From NCBI GenBank assembly GCA_025766275.1, contig JAFKAC010000007.1, positions 2,046,001 through 2,110,000 on the forward strand: 64,000 nucleotides of DNA. The letters run 5' to 3'. Under the pieces are notes generated by a model. It was not told the DNA's origin and did no database searches. It saw nothing but the letters and a program-made list of their open reading frames with translations. This DNA is from Lactarius indigo (Eukaryota > Basidiomycota > Agaricomycetes > Russulales > Russulaceae). Positions 54,102 to 64,000 of the stretch are shown one piece after another (the first letter of the stretch is position 1; each line of letters begins with the position of its first letter). Made by a program: the position numbers and the translations under genes.

Positions 54102-54641
54102 TGTTGAAGCGCAGAACTAACAAGCAAGGTGTTAAGCTTAGGCAGCTAGAGACAGACAAGTTACTTCAGAGGTAGAAGGAACTCTAATACCATTACTACA
54201 CACCTAGAGACAGACAAGTTCTATAGAACATCTTATGAGTAAAGGTGAATGAGTAAGGTAGAAAGAAGGAACTTACACTTCAGAGGTAGAAGGAACTCTG
54301 AAGTGTAGAGGCGAAAACAGCAGTCCTTATATACAGGATGCTTAGCTAATAATGGTCTGTGCGCACTGGTGACCCAAACACAATGCAGGTGGTCTGTGCG
54401 CCAGAGGGAGAAATGCCATTGGATGGCAGAGAACAATAGCTGCCTAAAGCAGACAATACCGGTATCTTAACAGAAAGAACAATAAGAACCATATATGGAT
54501 CTAACAATAAAGATAAACAAAAGCGGTCCGTATGAGTCCGGAGTGTCCATAAGTCCATAAGGGACAGATACCGTATTTAGTATGTGGGCTGACTCAATCA
54601 GATCCCACGAGACATGTGACTTTAACAGTCGCGTCTCAACA
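54102..54641 (-). repeat. 3' LTR of inner Copia element
   Basis: Matches 60404-60943. Contains two internal short repeats (CTTCAGAGGTAGAAGGAACT and GAGACAGACAAGTT, each twice). On the minus strand it is preceded by the purine tract ATGGAGGGA. Confidence 0.95.
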
Positions 54642-54990
54642 TCCCTCCATGATAGAGACAGTCCACAAGAGTGGTGTAAGCATTGAGTGAAAGTGCCTTG
54701 GCAGGACACTTCATTGCTTTGGCTGTTACTATGAGAAATGTTTCGATTCTCTGGTTAGGAAGAATCTATGTATGCAGAAGTCCTGATAAAGGACAACTTT
54801 TTGGAGGTCTTCATGCACTGCTCTATGAGGATAATGTAGTTCAGAGAACTACTTTTTGAAGAGCCGTGAGTTGGGAGATAAGATGGAACAGGTCCAACTT
54901 CTTCAGTTCTTTAAGAAGGGTTTTTCTTAGCTATTAAACTAGGAGGTCTGTTGCAAGTATACACAACAGTTCGACGTCCTAGAACCCATC

Positions 54991-57900
54991 TTACATCATT
55001 CCTAGATCAGCAACCATTTTTTCAAAGGGTTCTCTGGGCAGTGACTTAGTGAGTCCATCTGCAACCATTTCCCCTGTGGGTGTACGTATTAGGTGTATGA
55101 CCTTGTTTTCTACGTATTCCCTGACTACATGGTGCTTGATCAGAATGTGTTTTGAACGTCTCCCAGTGACAGGGTTGAGAGCTAAGTCCACAGCGCCCTT
55201 ATTGTCACAGTGCAGAGGAATGGGGGAGGATACCTCATACCCCAGTTCTTCAAGGAAGGTGGTGTACCACTGAGCCTGATTAGAGGCGTCTGAGAGGCTC
55301 ATGTATTCTGCCTCAGTGGTAGACTGGGCAATTGTCTTTTGCTTTCTGGTACACCAAGAAATGGCTCCATTTGCAAGCAGGTAGACAAAACCAGAAGTGG
55401 AGTGCTTTTCTTCCTGATCTCCCCAGGAAGCGTCGCAGTAGCCATGAAGGCCTTCTCCACCATTGCCATTCCCTCCAGCATAGCGTAACGAGTAGTCCTT
55501 TGTGCTGTTAAGATAAGCCAGGACATACTTGGCTAGGCGTAAATGCTGAGGTGAGGGGTTGGAAGCAAATTGGCTAAGGCGCGCAACAGCGAAGGAAATA
55601 TCAGGTCTGCTTCCAATCTGCGCATATAGCAGAGACCCAATTATCTGTTGATACTTCTTAATCTCAGAAGTAGAGGCCTGATCTGTAAACTTGATCAAGT
55701 GTGCCTCGGCGCCAGAGGGAAGAGGGGTATATACTGGATTGGAATCAGACATTCCAAAGCGTTCCACCACATCGTGGATGTAGTCTGACTGGTTGATCTC
55801 CATAGTGCGATTAGCACGATCTCTGGTGATGTTAACACCAAGATAGGACTGGATTTCTCCCAGATCGGTCATCTCATATCGACTAGATAGAGAAGCCTTC
55901 AGATCTTTAATCTTTGATAAGGAACTTCCGAGTATAGTGATGTCATCTACATATAAGATCACGAAAAGTGTATCACCCCCCTCTTGAAGATGATACACGT
56001 ATACTCCTGCATCAGAGTACGTCCGCGTGAAGCCTAGGTCAACTAGGACCCCATGGAATTGCACGTTCCATGCGCGGGAAGCTTGTTTCAGGCCATAGAG
56101 GGCCTTTTGTAGCCGGCACACAAGGTGCTCGGAGCCAGCAGTGACGAAACCGACTGGTTGCTCCATGTAGATTTCTTCCTCCAGTTCCCCATGAAGAAAT
56201 GCCGACTTGACATCCATCTGGTGAATATGCCAGTCATCAAGCGTTGCCAACGCAAGAAGGAGTCGCAAGGACTCAAAGCGGGCTACTGGGGAGAAAGTTT
56301 CGTCAAAGTCCACCCCCTCTAGTTGGGTGAACCCTTTTGCCACTAGCCTAGCACGAAAGCGTCCATCTGCTTTCTTTTTAAACACCCATTTGCACTTAAC
56401 CACCTTCCTTCCTTCAGGAAGGGGTTCAAGCCTCCAGACGTCAAGCTTGTCGAGAGCATCCAGTTCATACTGGCATGCTTCAAGCCAATCGACAGCTTGG
56501 TCAGACTCCATGGCTTGCTTAAATGTCTGCGGGTCCTTGTAGCCAGGAACCTCGGCAGCGTTCAGCAAGTCCATCATTCCCAGTCTACTGCTTCCAGGCA
56601 CAAATTCATCGTTCTCCTCTGTGTAGTAGCGAGGATTTGTGAATCGTACCCTTGTCCCACGCCTTGGGCGAGGGGGTGAAGTAACTAGCCCATTCCTCGG
56701 AGATCTAGGTGTTTCCCTAGGAGGTGAGATGTCCCTATTGAAGTTAGGGGCAGGGATTGGGGCAGTTACTACAGGCGGTCTCCCTTGCGAGCGAGTGCGA
56801 GGGCGCCTTGGAGTTGTGGGAGCAGGAGCTTGGGATTGTGGAGTATGGTATATTGTCTGGTCAGCGGGGTTTGGAGAGGTGTTGGGGGGCGTGCTAGGCT
56901 GTTGTACTGGTACTGCGGGCACCTGGACGGGCGGTAAAACAAAGACTGGTGTCTGAGGTGCCGCAGGGGCAGTAGCTGGCGTAGGCTGACTAGGCACTAC
57001 AAAGAATATCTCACCGGCAACAGCAGCCCCTTTAGTAGGTTCGCCGGACACGGGAGAAGTGATTGGTTGATTGGAGTGACTAGTCAGGTCACTCAGGGAT
57101 GGGAAGGTAGCTTCGTCAAATGTAACATCTCTTGAAGAGACGAAGCACCGGCTATGTCTATCCCAGAGTTTGTAACCCTTTGAATTGGGTTCATAGCCCA
57201 CGAACACGGCTTCCTTTGATTTAGGATCTAATTTGCGCCGGCTGTGTTCTGGTACATGATAGTAGGCTTTGCAGCCAAATACTCTAAAGTAAGAGACATC
57301 TGGGACTGTACCATCCCAGAGCTCCAGCGGAGTTTTCCACTCATTAGAACGGGTGGGAGTGCGATTATAGATGTGCACTGCAGTTTGAACTGCTTGTTCC
57401 CAAAAGCCGAGGCTAAGACCTGCATGATGAAGCATGCTGGTGCCTTTTTCCATGATGGTGCGGTTAAACCGCTCGGCTCTCCCATTCTGTTGTGGGGAAT
57501 AAGGCATCGTAAGCATATGCTCAATCCCTTCTTCCAGAAGAATGTCTTTTAGGACATTGTTGACATACTCGCCACCACGATCAGAGTGCAGGGTTTTAAT
57601 GGGCTTATTTTGTTGTTTTTCAGCCCATGCCTTGTAGTGTAGGAAGGCACCCGTAAACTCGTCTTTAGATTTCATAGGGATGACAACTGCAGCTTTAGAG
57701 AAGTCATCTATGAAGGTGGCGAAATATTTGTTGCCCTGAATAGAATTACTCTGTAATGGGCCAACAAGGTCACTGTGCACAAGTTCAAGGGATTCTTGTG
57801 CGCGCTTCTGGGAGGGAGGAAAAGGTTTGCGGGTGGACTTGCCAAGTTCACACCCATGACAGGGACCTTCTTCCTCAGGGGATTCATCTATGTTAAGTCC

Positions 57901-59394
57901 TTTTACGGACTTTGGAGCATATCTTTGGAGCACTTCTTTGGACATATGTCCCATGCACTGATGCCAGACATCAAGGCTAGCAGATGCAGTTGCTTGGGCG
58001 TTTACTTTATGATGCCCATCAAGCCAGTATAGGCCTGAAGCCTTGTGTCCTTCCGCAATGGTTTTCCCATCATACCTTATAGCAAAGGTAGTGGCATCAA
58101 AACTTACTATGGCCCCCTTAGCTGTTAGGGCAGGGGTGGACAGTATGCGCGAGTGTGTATTGGGAAGGTGCAGCACATTGGAGATTTTTAGGTCATACCC
58201 AAAGTTGGTATGGATTGTTACCGTTCCAGTACCAACACTCCTTAGCAAGGAGTTATCTCCTAGAAGTACTTCAACACCTTTGTGAGGCGTGTAGGTGTCG
58301 TAGTCTTCTATGTGGGGTGTAAAATGTGCTGATGCCCCGCTGTCCATCATCCATTTTGATGCAATCTGGGTACTATGTGTACCCATCGTGTAAAGGGAAA
58401 CCTGAGGTACTTCATGTGCCTCCTCTATTTTGCCAGAGCCATTAACTATGGTAAATAGTCGGCTCTTTGGTACAGGTATATTATTTAACCTGTTTGCCGG
58501 AAGAGAGTCCGGCACCTCTACTACGGTATTCTGGGCGGCTTTTGCCCGCTGTCCTGCCTTCCCCTTCTTCGCATTTTCCTGGTCCCGTTTAAGTTTGTAA
58601 CATTCTGGCTTTTTATGGCCAGGTTTTTTGCAGTAGTGGCAGATTATGTCCGAAGACACAGAGCTGCCCGATGGCCGCGCCTCATGAGCGTGAGGGGCCG
58701 AAGATTTTTTGACAGGGGCGACCTTATTGTAGGACGCCACGGGACCAGCGAGACGGGATTCCTCATTAATGAACCTGTTGATGAGGTCCTGAGGTTGGAG
58801 ATTAGAGGGGGGGCCAGAGGCCAGGATTGTGCCTGCTATGGTGCTGTAGGAGGGGGGGAGGGCGTCTAGTAGTATAAAAGACATTTGCATGTCTGAGACG
58901 GGCATCCCCTGCTCCACCAGGGTGTTCCTCAGGTCCAGCATTTTTTGGAGCTGAGGTAGGAAGGGGCTACCTTCCTGAAGCTTGGTATTTGCCAAGCCCA
59001 CCCAAATATTAAAGGTGGCCATAGAGCCAACCTGACCATAGAGGTTCTCCAACTCCACGAACTTGTCGTGGACAGTTGGGAAGATGTGGGAGGAGTGAAT
59101 ACCAGATAGGACCTCCGTTGTCACTGATAAAAATAGGAGGCCAGTAATGACCTCTTCTTGTTTTGCCCAAAGGGCAAGGATGGCGAGTCCCTCATCTGTA
59201 GGACCAGTGGGCCCTACAGCACCTGCTGCAAGAGGGGGATGTTGGGGCACAGAGGCAGGAGCACCGTGTGTGAGGTGCCTGCTGCACCCGTTCATCAACA
59301 TGAGGGAGGTAAAGGTGGCAGACCAAGTCTGCCAGTTGGTGCCATCCAACTTGGCAAGGGTGACGGACGGAGGGAAGACAAGGTGGAAAGACAT
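54991..59394 (-). CDS. Gag-pol polyprotein of inner Copia element
   Basis: One frame of 1,467 residues. The gag domain starts LDGTNWQTWSATFTSLM, with zinc knuckle CHYCKKPGHKKPEC near residue 255. Protease WMMDSGASAHFT is near 350. The GAG-pre-integrase zinc region (WHQCMGHMS, CHGCELGK) is next. The integrase core follows (HSDLVGPL, HSDRGGEY near 605, SPQQNGRAERFNRTI), then RT (DFDETFSPVARF, LYVDD near 1150). RNase H is at the end (YCDASWGD near 1320, STTEAEYMSLSDASNQA, LHCDNKGAVDLALNP). The order integrase before RT is diagnostic of Copia. Gag and pol are fused, so protein ratios must be set some other way, such as proteolysis or splicing. No stop or frameshift is seen. Confidence 0.96.
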   Translation of the reverse strand: MSFHLVFPPSVTLAKLDGTNWQTWSATFTSLMLMNGCSRHLTHGAPASVPQHPPLAAGAVGPTGPTDEGLAILALWAKQEEVITGLLFLSVTTEVLSGIHSSHIFPTVHDKFVELENLYGQVGSMATFNIWVGLANTKLQEGSPFLPQLQKMLDLRNTLVEQGMPVSDMQMSFILLDALPPSYSTIAGTILASGPPSNLQPQDLINRFINEESRLAGPVASYNKVAPVKKSSAPHAHEARPSGSSVSSDIICHYCKKPGHKKPECYKLKRDQENAKKGKAGQRAKAAQNTVVEVPDSLPANRLNNIPVPKSRLFTIVNGSGKIEEAHEVPQVSLYTMGTHSTQIASKWMMDSGASAHFTPHIEDYDTYTPHKGVEVLLGDNSLLRSVGTGTVTIHTNFGYDLKISNVLHLPNTHSRILSTPALTAKGAIVSFDATTFAIRYDGKTIAEGHKASGLYWLDGHHKVNAQATASASLDVWHQCMGHMSKEVLQRYAPKSVKGLNIDESPEEEGPCHGCELGKSTRKPFPPSQKRAQESLELVHSDLVGPLQSNSIQGNKYFATFIDDFSKAAVVIPMKSKDEFTGAFLHYKAWAEKQQNKPIKTLHSDRGGEYVNNVLKDILLEEGIEHMLTMPYSPQQNGRAERFNRTIMEKGTSMLHHAGLSLGFWEQAVQTAVHIYNRTPTRSNEWKTPLELWDGTVPDVSYFRVFGCKAYYHVPEHSRRKLDPKSKEAVFVGYEPNSKGYKLWDRHSRCFVSSRDVTFDEATFPSLSDLTSHSNQPITSPVSGEPTKGAAVAGEIFFVVPSQPTPATAPAAPQTPVFVLPPVQVPAVPVQQPSTPPNTSPNPADQTIYHTPQSQAPAPTTPRRPRTRSQGRPPVVTAPIPAPNFNRDISPPRETPRSPRNGLVTSPPRPRRGTRVRFTNPRYYTEENDEFVPGSSRLGMMDLLNAAEVPGYKDPQTFKQAMESDQAVDWLEACQYELDALDKLDVWRLEPLPEGRKVVKCKWVFKKKADGRFRARLVAKGFTQLEGVDFDETFSPVARFESLRLLLALATLDDWHIHQMDVKSAFLHGELEEEIYMEQPVGFVTAGSEHLVCRLQKALYGLKQASRAWNVQFHGVLVDLGFTRTYSDAGVYVYHLQEGGDTLFVILYVDDITILGSSLSKIKDLKASLSSRYEMTDLGEIQSYLGVNITRDRANRTMEINQSDYIHDVVERFGMSDSNPVYTPLPSGAEAHLIKFTDQASTSEIKKYQQIIGSLLYAQIGSRPDISFAVARLSQFASNPSPQHLRLAKYVLAYLNSTKDYSLRYAGGNGNGGEGLHGYCDASWGDQEEKHSTSGFVYLLANGAISWCTRKQKTIAQSTTEAEYMSLSDASNQAQWYTTFLEELGYEVSSPIPLHCDNKGAVDLALNPVTGRRSKHILIKHHVVREYVENKVIHLIRTPTGEMVADGLTKSLPREPFEKMVADLGMM

Positions 59395-60391
59395 TTGAGA
59401 TGTTTGTAAATCTGGTTCCGAGGAGCAGTCAGAACCAGCTCAGATCTTGGTAGAGAAAGTAATGGTCCAGCCATAGGAGCGCTATACTCCATAACACATA
59501 TGGTGTCATGCCTCAAGTATGTGCGACTTGGGTATAATTATATAGTGGAATCATTTGTACTGATGGCTGCCTTATACTAAGACCCACAAAGCCCAAATGT
59601 TACTATGGGTAATAGTCATGCAACAGCTTTGTTGGCTTCGACGGAATAGGAGCTTTTGGTCCGGCGAAGGACTACTAAGTCTCTGTATCCCTCAGCCTTA
59701 CAGCCTTGATGCTGGGGCTACTAAGGATCTATAGTAAAGGGTAGTACCCTAGAGAGGAGCCAACAGTGAGTTCAAGAGACAGTGATAGGGATCAACTCCC
59801 ATAACAACTGAATCTTCCGTCTGTGGAGTCTCTAGAACAGACCATTAAGGGTCTTGGTACTAAGTAACTAGACTAGTGATACTTGCTATGCAGCGAATCC
59901 TGCACAAGGGGAGCGAATACTTCTCCTAGCAGAGGTCTAGTCATAGCTACTGTGTATAGTACTAAGTAGCGTCTCCTAGTTGTATCAGAGGGAAGGACTT
60001 CTGGGTTTGACTATTAACCAGGCCTTCACACCCCTTAAAGTGACCCAGGTATTAACCGAGTATCACCCAACCATTAGAGAGGCCTATAGCCGCAAGGGTC
60101 TTCCCCTATTGGCCTATGAAAGCACTTCCAGACGAAAACTGGGTAATGAAGATATAGTAGTGCGCACAGAGGAATTTGAGGTTATGTAAAACCTCTCATG
60201 AGAACCTCCTTAGGAGGCTAGCCAAAATGGCACATGACCGAAGTCATGGTGGACAAGAAGAAGAGGGTGTGTCGAAAGAGGATAGAGGATGCTCACTGAA
60301 AGTGTAGGTGACGACAAAAAAAGGTGTGGTCGGCTGAGAGAGCAAGATGACACAAGTAGATCTGATAAAGCAAGTTAGTTATTAGGCGTCA
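59395..60391 (-). other. 5' leader of inner Copia element
   Basis: About 1 kb between primer site and gag ATG. No recognisable coding motif; a 69-codon open frame on the plus strand at 59980-60189 is antisense to the element and taken as chance. Confidence 0.6.
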
Positions 60392-60403
60392 GGGCCCATA
60401 ACC
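60392..60403 (-). other. Primer-binding site of inner Copia element
   Basis: Minus strand GGTTATGGGCCC directly abuts the 5' LTR. It is the same initiator tRNA-Met anticodon-arm complement as in the outer Copia element. Confidence 0.85.
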
Positions 60404-60943
60404 TGTTGAAGCGCAGAACTAACAAGCAAGGTGTTAAGCTTAGGCAGCTAGAGACAGACAAGTTACTTCAGAGGTAGAAGGAACTCTAATACCATTACTA
60501 CACACCTAGAGACAGACAAGTTCTATAGAACATCTTATGAGTAAAGGTGAATGAGTAAGGTAGAAAGAAGGAACTTACACTTCAGAGGTAGAAGGAACTC
60601 TGAAGTGTAGAGGCGAAAACAGCAGTCCTTATATACAGGATGCTTAGCTAATAATGGTCTGTGCGCACTGGTGACCCAAACACAATGCAGGTGGTCTGTG
60701 CGCCAGAGGGAGAAATGCCATTGGATGGCAGAGAACAATAGCTGCCTAAAGCAGACAATACCAGTATCTTAACAGAAAGAACAATAAGAACCATATATGG
60801 ATCTAACAATAAAGATAAACAAAAGCGGTCCGTATGAGTCCGGAGTGTCCATAAGTCCATAAGGGACAGATACCGTATTTAGTATGTGGGCTGACTCAAT
60901 CAGATCCCACGAGACATGTAACTTTAACAGTCGCGTCTCAACA
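60404..60943 (-). repeat. 5' LTR of inner Copia element
   Basis: 540 bp, about two differences from the 3' LTR (for example ACCAGTATC here versus ACCGGTATC), followed by GTTCA at 60944-60948. Confidence 0.95.
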
Positions 60944-60948
60944 GTTCA

Positions 60949-63900
60949 CACTAGACACACCCCCATCTGGTATCACTACCGATGAGTGGGACTCAGTCCA
61001 GCGTCGTTCCAAGGCGTATCTCCGCCTTTACTTAAAGCCAGATGTCTACTCCCTCGTGGCGGACAATATTGTCTATGCCACCTTCAAGGCGAAGTGGGAC
61101 AAGCTGAGAGACGTATACGCTGGTGCTTCGGGCAGCACCACCATCTTTAACTTGTGGATCCAGTTAACACAAGCCCGCCTCGACGACTCCGCACCCATGG
61201 CCGCTCAGCTGGCCAAGCTCAATGAGCTAAGGGTTGCCCTTTCCAACGCGCAGATGGGTGTCTCTGACGTCCAATACTGCCTCATTCTCCTCCACGCGCT
61301 GCCGCCCTCTTATGAGGTGTTGGCCTCAACCATCCTTGCCAGTGGGGCCCCCTCCGCACTCAAGCACGCTGAAATAATTGCGCGCATAGTGTCGGAAGAA
61401 GCTCGCCGCGCCGGGCCCTCTGGATCTTCCCTCAACAAGGTGGCCCCCGTCAAGTCGACGGGCAAAAAGGGCAAGAAGGACCACTCTGGTCTGACTTGCC
61501 ACTATTGCAACAAAAAGGGTCACATCAAGCCTGACTGCAGGAAGAAAAAGAAGGATGAGGCTGACGCAAAGGAGAAGGAGAAGGCAGGCAACAAGGCCGC
61601 AAATAGTCATATTCTTGTACCTACCACCGCCTCCATTAAGGAGGTCGAAGAGCCCGCCATAGACTGGGCTTCTCAATCTATTTCTGTTGCCTTGTATGCT
61701 GCCTCGCGTGTGCGTTGGATGATGGACAGTGGTGCTACACACCACATTACACCACATCGGTCTGACTTCAAAGACTACACCCCAACTAAAGGCACTGTAC
61801 GCCTGGGTGATAAGTCTACTATAGACCAAGTGGGTGTCGGGTCTGTCGTTTTTACAACGAGCCAGGGTATCTCTATCACCCTCAGTAATGTGCTACACCT
61901 ACCACAGGTGAAGACGCGCTTCTTGTCGACGCGCGCCCTAGCACAAAAGGGTGCTGAGATCGCCTTTGATAGTGGCTCATTTAAAATATCTATCAACCAA
62001 AAGTGTGTGGCTAAAGGCTACCTTGAGGACAACCTGTACTGGTTGGACGCAGCCAGCATCGGCCTCAACGCCCACACAAAATCAAGTGCTGCCACACTTG
62101 ATATCTGGCATCAACGCATGGGACACATATCCTCTGCTGCGCTGAAGGTGCATGGTCCCTCTGCCACTACTGGTATGGACATAGATAGCTCTACCACGGC
62201 CCACACAGTCTGCCGTGGGTGCGAGATGGGCAAGTCCACTCGCCAACCCTTTTCTGCATCCTCCAACAAGAGGACAACTCGTCAGTTTGAGATCGTGCAC
62301 AGTGACCTCGCCGGTCCTATGCAGACTCAATCCCTGCAAGGCTCGACCTACACAGCCACATTCATAGACGACCACACTAAGTTCACTGTGGTCCACTTCC
62401 TTAAGTCGAAAGACCAGTTTGCTAAGTCGCTGCAGATGTACTTGGCCTGGGGTGAAACCCAGTCTGGCCATAAACTGCGCGCTCTGCACTCTGACCGCGG
62501 TGGCGAATACATGTCGAGTGTCACGCAGGACATTCTTAAGCAGAAAGGGATAGAGCATCACCTTACGATGCCGGGTTCACCACAGTCTAACGGGAAAGCC
62601 GAGCGGTTTAACCGCACCATTATGGATAAGGCAATGTCCATGCTCCACACAGCTGGCATGTCCAAAGGCTTCTGGGAGCATGCGGTGTGCGCAGCTGTGC
62701 ACATCTATAACCGCTCTCCAGTCCGTGGGCTTAAGTGGCGCACTCCTTATGAGCTCTGGCACTCTGGCAAAGTGCCTGATGTCTCACATCTTCGTGTCTT
62801 CGGATGCAAGGGGTACATGCACGTACCCGCTGATAAGCGTCGCAAATTAGATGCGAAGGCCATTGAGGTCACGCTTATTGGGTTCGAGCCCGAATCTAAG
62901 GGCTATAAGCTCTGGGACCGCTCAACCCGCTCCGTTCGAGTGTCCAGGGATGTGACATTCGACGAGAGTAGCTTCCCGTCCCTCCAGGGTGTTGAGACAC
63001 ACCCCACACCTTCACCACCAGTCGTGCCTAGCACAACAGTGACTGCCGTGCCTCACCCGCCGGCGTTACCACCAATGCGAGCCCCCTCCCCTGCACACTC
63101 CAGTAGTAGTGAGGAGGAGGATGTTGAAAAGCTCCTAGACCCCCCACAAGTCCAACCACGCCCCACCACACCACCACCTGCTCTGCCAGCTCTGCCCACC
63201 ACACCTAAATGTGAGCAGACCACTCCCACTTCACCCCCACCGCGTCCTAGTGCAACGCGCATTATGCGCCATGTCCCTCCTCCCTCGCCAGAAATGCCTG
63301 GGGGATTTGAGGATCGTGCACAGCGTAGTCAGCTGTTGCGCGAGATGGACAATGCACCAAGACGCACTGCTCGTGTCCCTGTGCCTAATCCGCGTTACTT
63401 CAATGCGGACAATGCGGCATGGCGCGGCAGGCGTCTGGGGTATGCGGAGTTACTGGCTGCTGCCTTTGTGGGCCGAGACCCTGCAACTTATGCAGAAGCC
63501 ATGCGGTCTGCAGCTGCAGATGAGTGGACTAAGGCGTGTCAGTATGAAATGGACGCCCTAGCTAAGAATGGGACTTGGGAGTTAGTGGATCTCCCGCCTA
63601 ATCGCAAGGCAGTAAAATCCAAATGGGTCTTTAAGCTCAAAGCGGATGGCCGCTACAGAGCTCGCTTGGTGGCTAAGGGATTCACGCAGATCCCTGGCGT
63701 AGATTTTGATGAAACCTTCTCTCCCGTCGCACGATTTGAGTCGCTACGTTTACTTCTGGCGTTGGCCGCGCTGGAGGACTGGCACATCCATCAGATGGAT
63801 GTCAAGTCTGCTTTTCTCAATGGTGTGCTTGACGAAGAGATTTACATGGAGCAGCCACAAGGTTTCACTGTCACTGGCTCTGAGACGAAGGTGTGTCGCC

Positions 63901-64000
63901 TAGTTAAGGCGATCTATGGTCTCAAACAGGCCTCCCGCGCATGGAACTTGCAATTCCATGGAGTGCTCACTGCACTCGGCTTCAAGCAGACGTTTGCTGA
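60949..64000 (+). CDS. Outer Copia gag-pol, second segment (continues past window)
   Basis: It picks up the frame from 54101 and is open to the edge. Rest of gag (DEWDSVQRRSKAYLRLYL) with zinc knuckle CHYCNKKGHIKPDC at about 61498. Protease WMMDSGATHHIT is at about 61717. Zinc region WHQRMGH and CRGCEMGK comes next. The integrase core has HSDLAGPM, HSDRGGEY at about 62488 and SPQSNGKAERFNRTI. A Pro/Thr-rich linker lies at about 63000-63280. RT starts near 63580 (SKWVFKLKADGRYRARLVAKGF, DFDETFSPVARF). The YVDD box and RNase H lie beyond the window. No stop is seen, so apart from the nested insertion this copy looks undamaged. Confidence 0.92.

Larger units (their letters stand above)
54102..60943 (-). 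mobile_element. Inner Ty1/Copia retrotransposon, intact, opposite orientation
   Basis: 6,842 bp with 540-bp LTRs (TGTTGA...TCAACA) differing at about 2 sites, and a 5-bp target duplication GTTCA at 54097-54101 and 60944-60948. It has one uninterrupted gag-pol frame and an initiator tRNA-Met type primer site. All parts needed for movement are present by sequence. Confidence 0.95.
52462..64000 (+). mobile_element. Outer Ty1/Copia retrotransposon, 3' end outside window
   Basis: The left LTR ends at 53072 (CATCA), directly before a primer site. A gag-pol frame starts at 53852, is cut at 54101 by another Copia element, resumes at 60949 and is still open at the window end. The LTR start is uncertain: TGATAAGTGACC at 52462 or TGATCTGTAC near 52562 would fit. 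The 3' LTR is not visible, so length and age cannot be given. Confidence 0.85.

Overview
The window looks like a gene-poor, repeat-rich stretch of a basidiomycete (probably Agaricomycete) nuclear genome. The grounds are many introns of about 50-80 bp with GT-AG (some GC-AG) borders, an expanded family of BTB/POZ genes, a fungal sedolisin, a berberine-bridge-like oxidoreductase, a mushroom-type C2H2 zinc-finger protein, and dense LTR retrotransposons. I see no rRNA, tRNA or CRISPR array.

Layout. Bases 1-8700 and 26300-34990 are two copies of one segment: a BTB-BTB gene, an FAD-linked oxidoreductase and a zinc-finger gene. In copy A the BTB and zinc-finger genes are open but the oxidoreductase is wrecked by an internal inversion. 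In copy B the oxidoreductase is open (9 exons, 537 codons) but the zinc-finger gene is dead, and a Harbinger-like element with perfect terminal inverted repeats has inserted. Between the copies (9228-24886) lies a Ty3/Gypsy element (4-bp target duplication TGAC) whose gag is split by a second, much younger Gypsy element (10194-19966, target duplication CACAC, LTRs differing at 1 of 666 sites).

From 35937 to 50116 come four more two-domain BTB genes, a sedolisin whose catalytic Asp reads Asn, a Gypsy RT relic and a solo LTR 13 bp upstream of a BTB start codon. The right end (about 52.46 kb to the edge) is a Copia element split by a second Copia element in the opposite orientation (54102-60943, target duplication GTTCA). 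Both Copia elements have a primer site complementary to the anticodon arm of initiator tRNA-Met.

The most unusual system is in the young Gypsy element. Between its 5' LTR and gag lie 3.1 kb holding three long ORFs (about 426, 327 and 231 codons) with no methionine codon. The whole interval has one ATG on the coding strand against about 27 CAT. The ORF junctions carry hairpins with GAGT/GAGC loops, ORF3 overlaps gag as ATGA, gag and pol are offset by -1 at a T-run ending in the gag stop, and the primer site pairs with the predicted 5' end of the element's own RNA (Tf1/sushi-type self-priming). The arrangement recalls the AUG-poor upstream ORFs of rice tungro bacilliform virus and badnaviruses, and I propose non-AUG initiation with leaky scanning or reinitiation down to gag.
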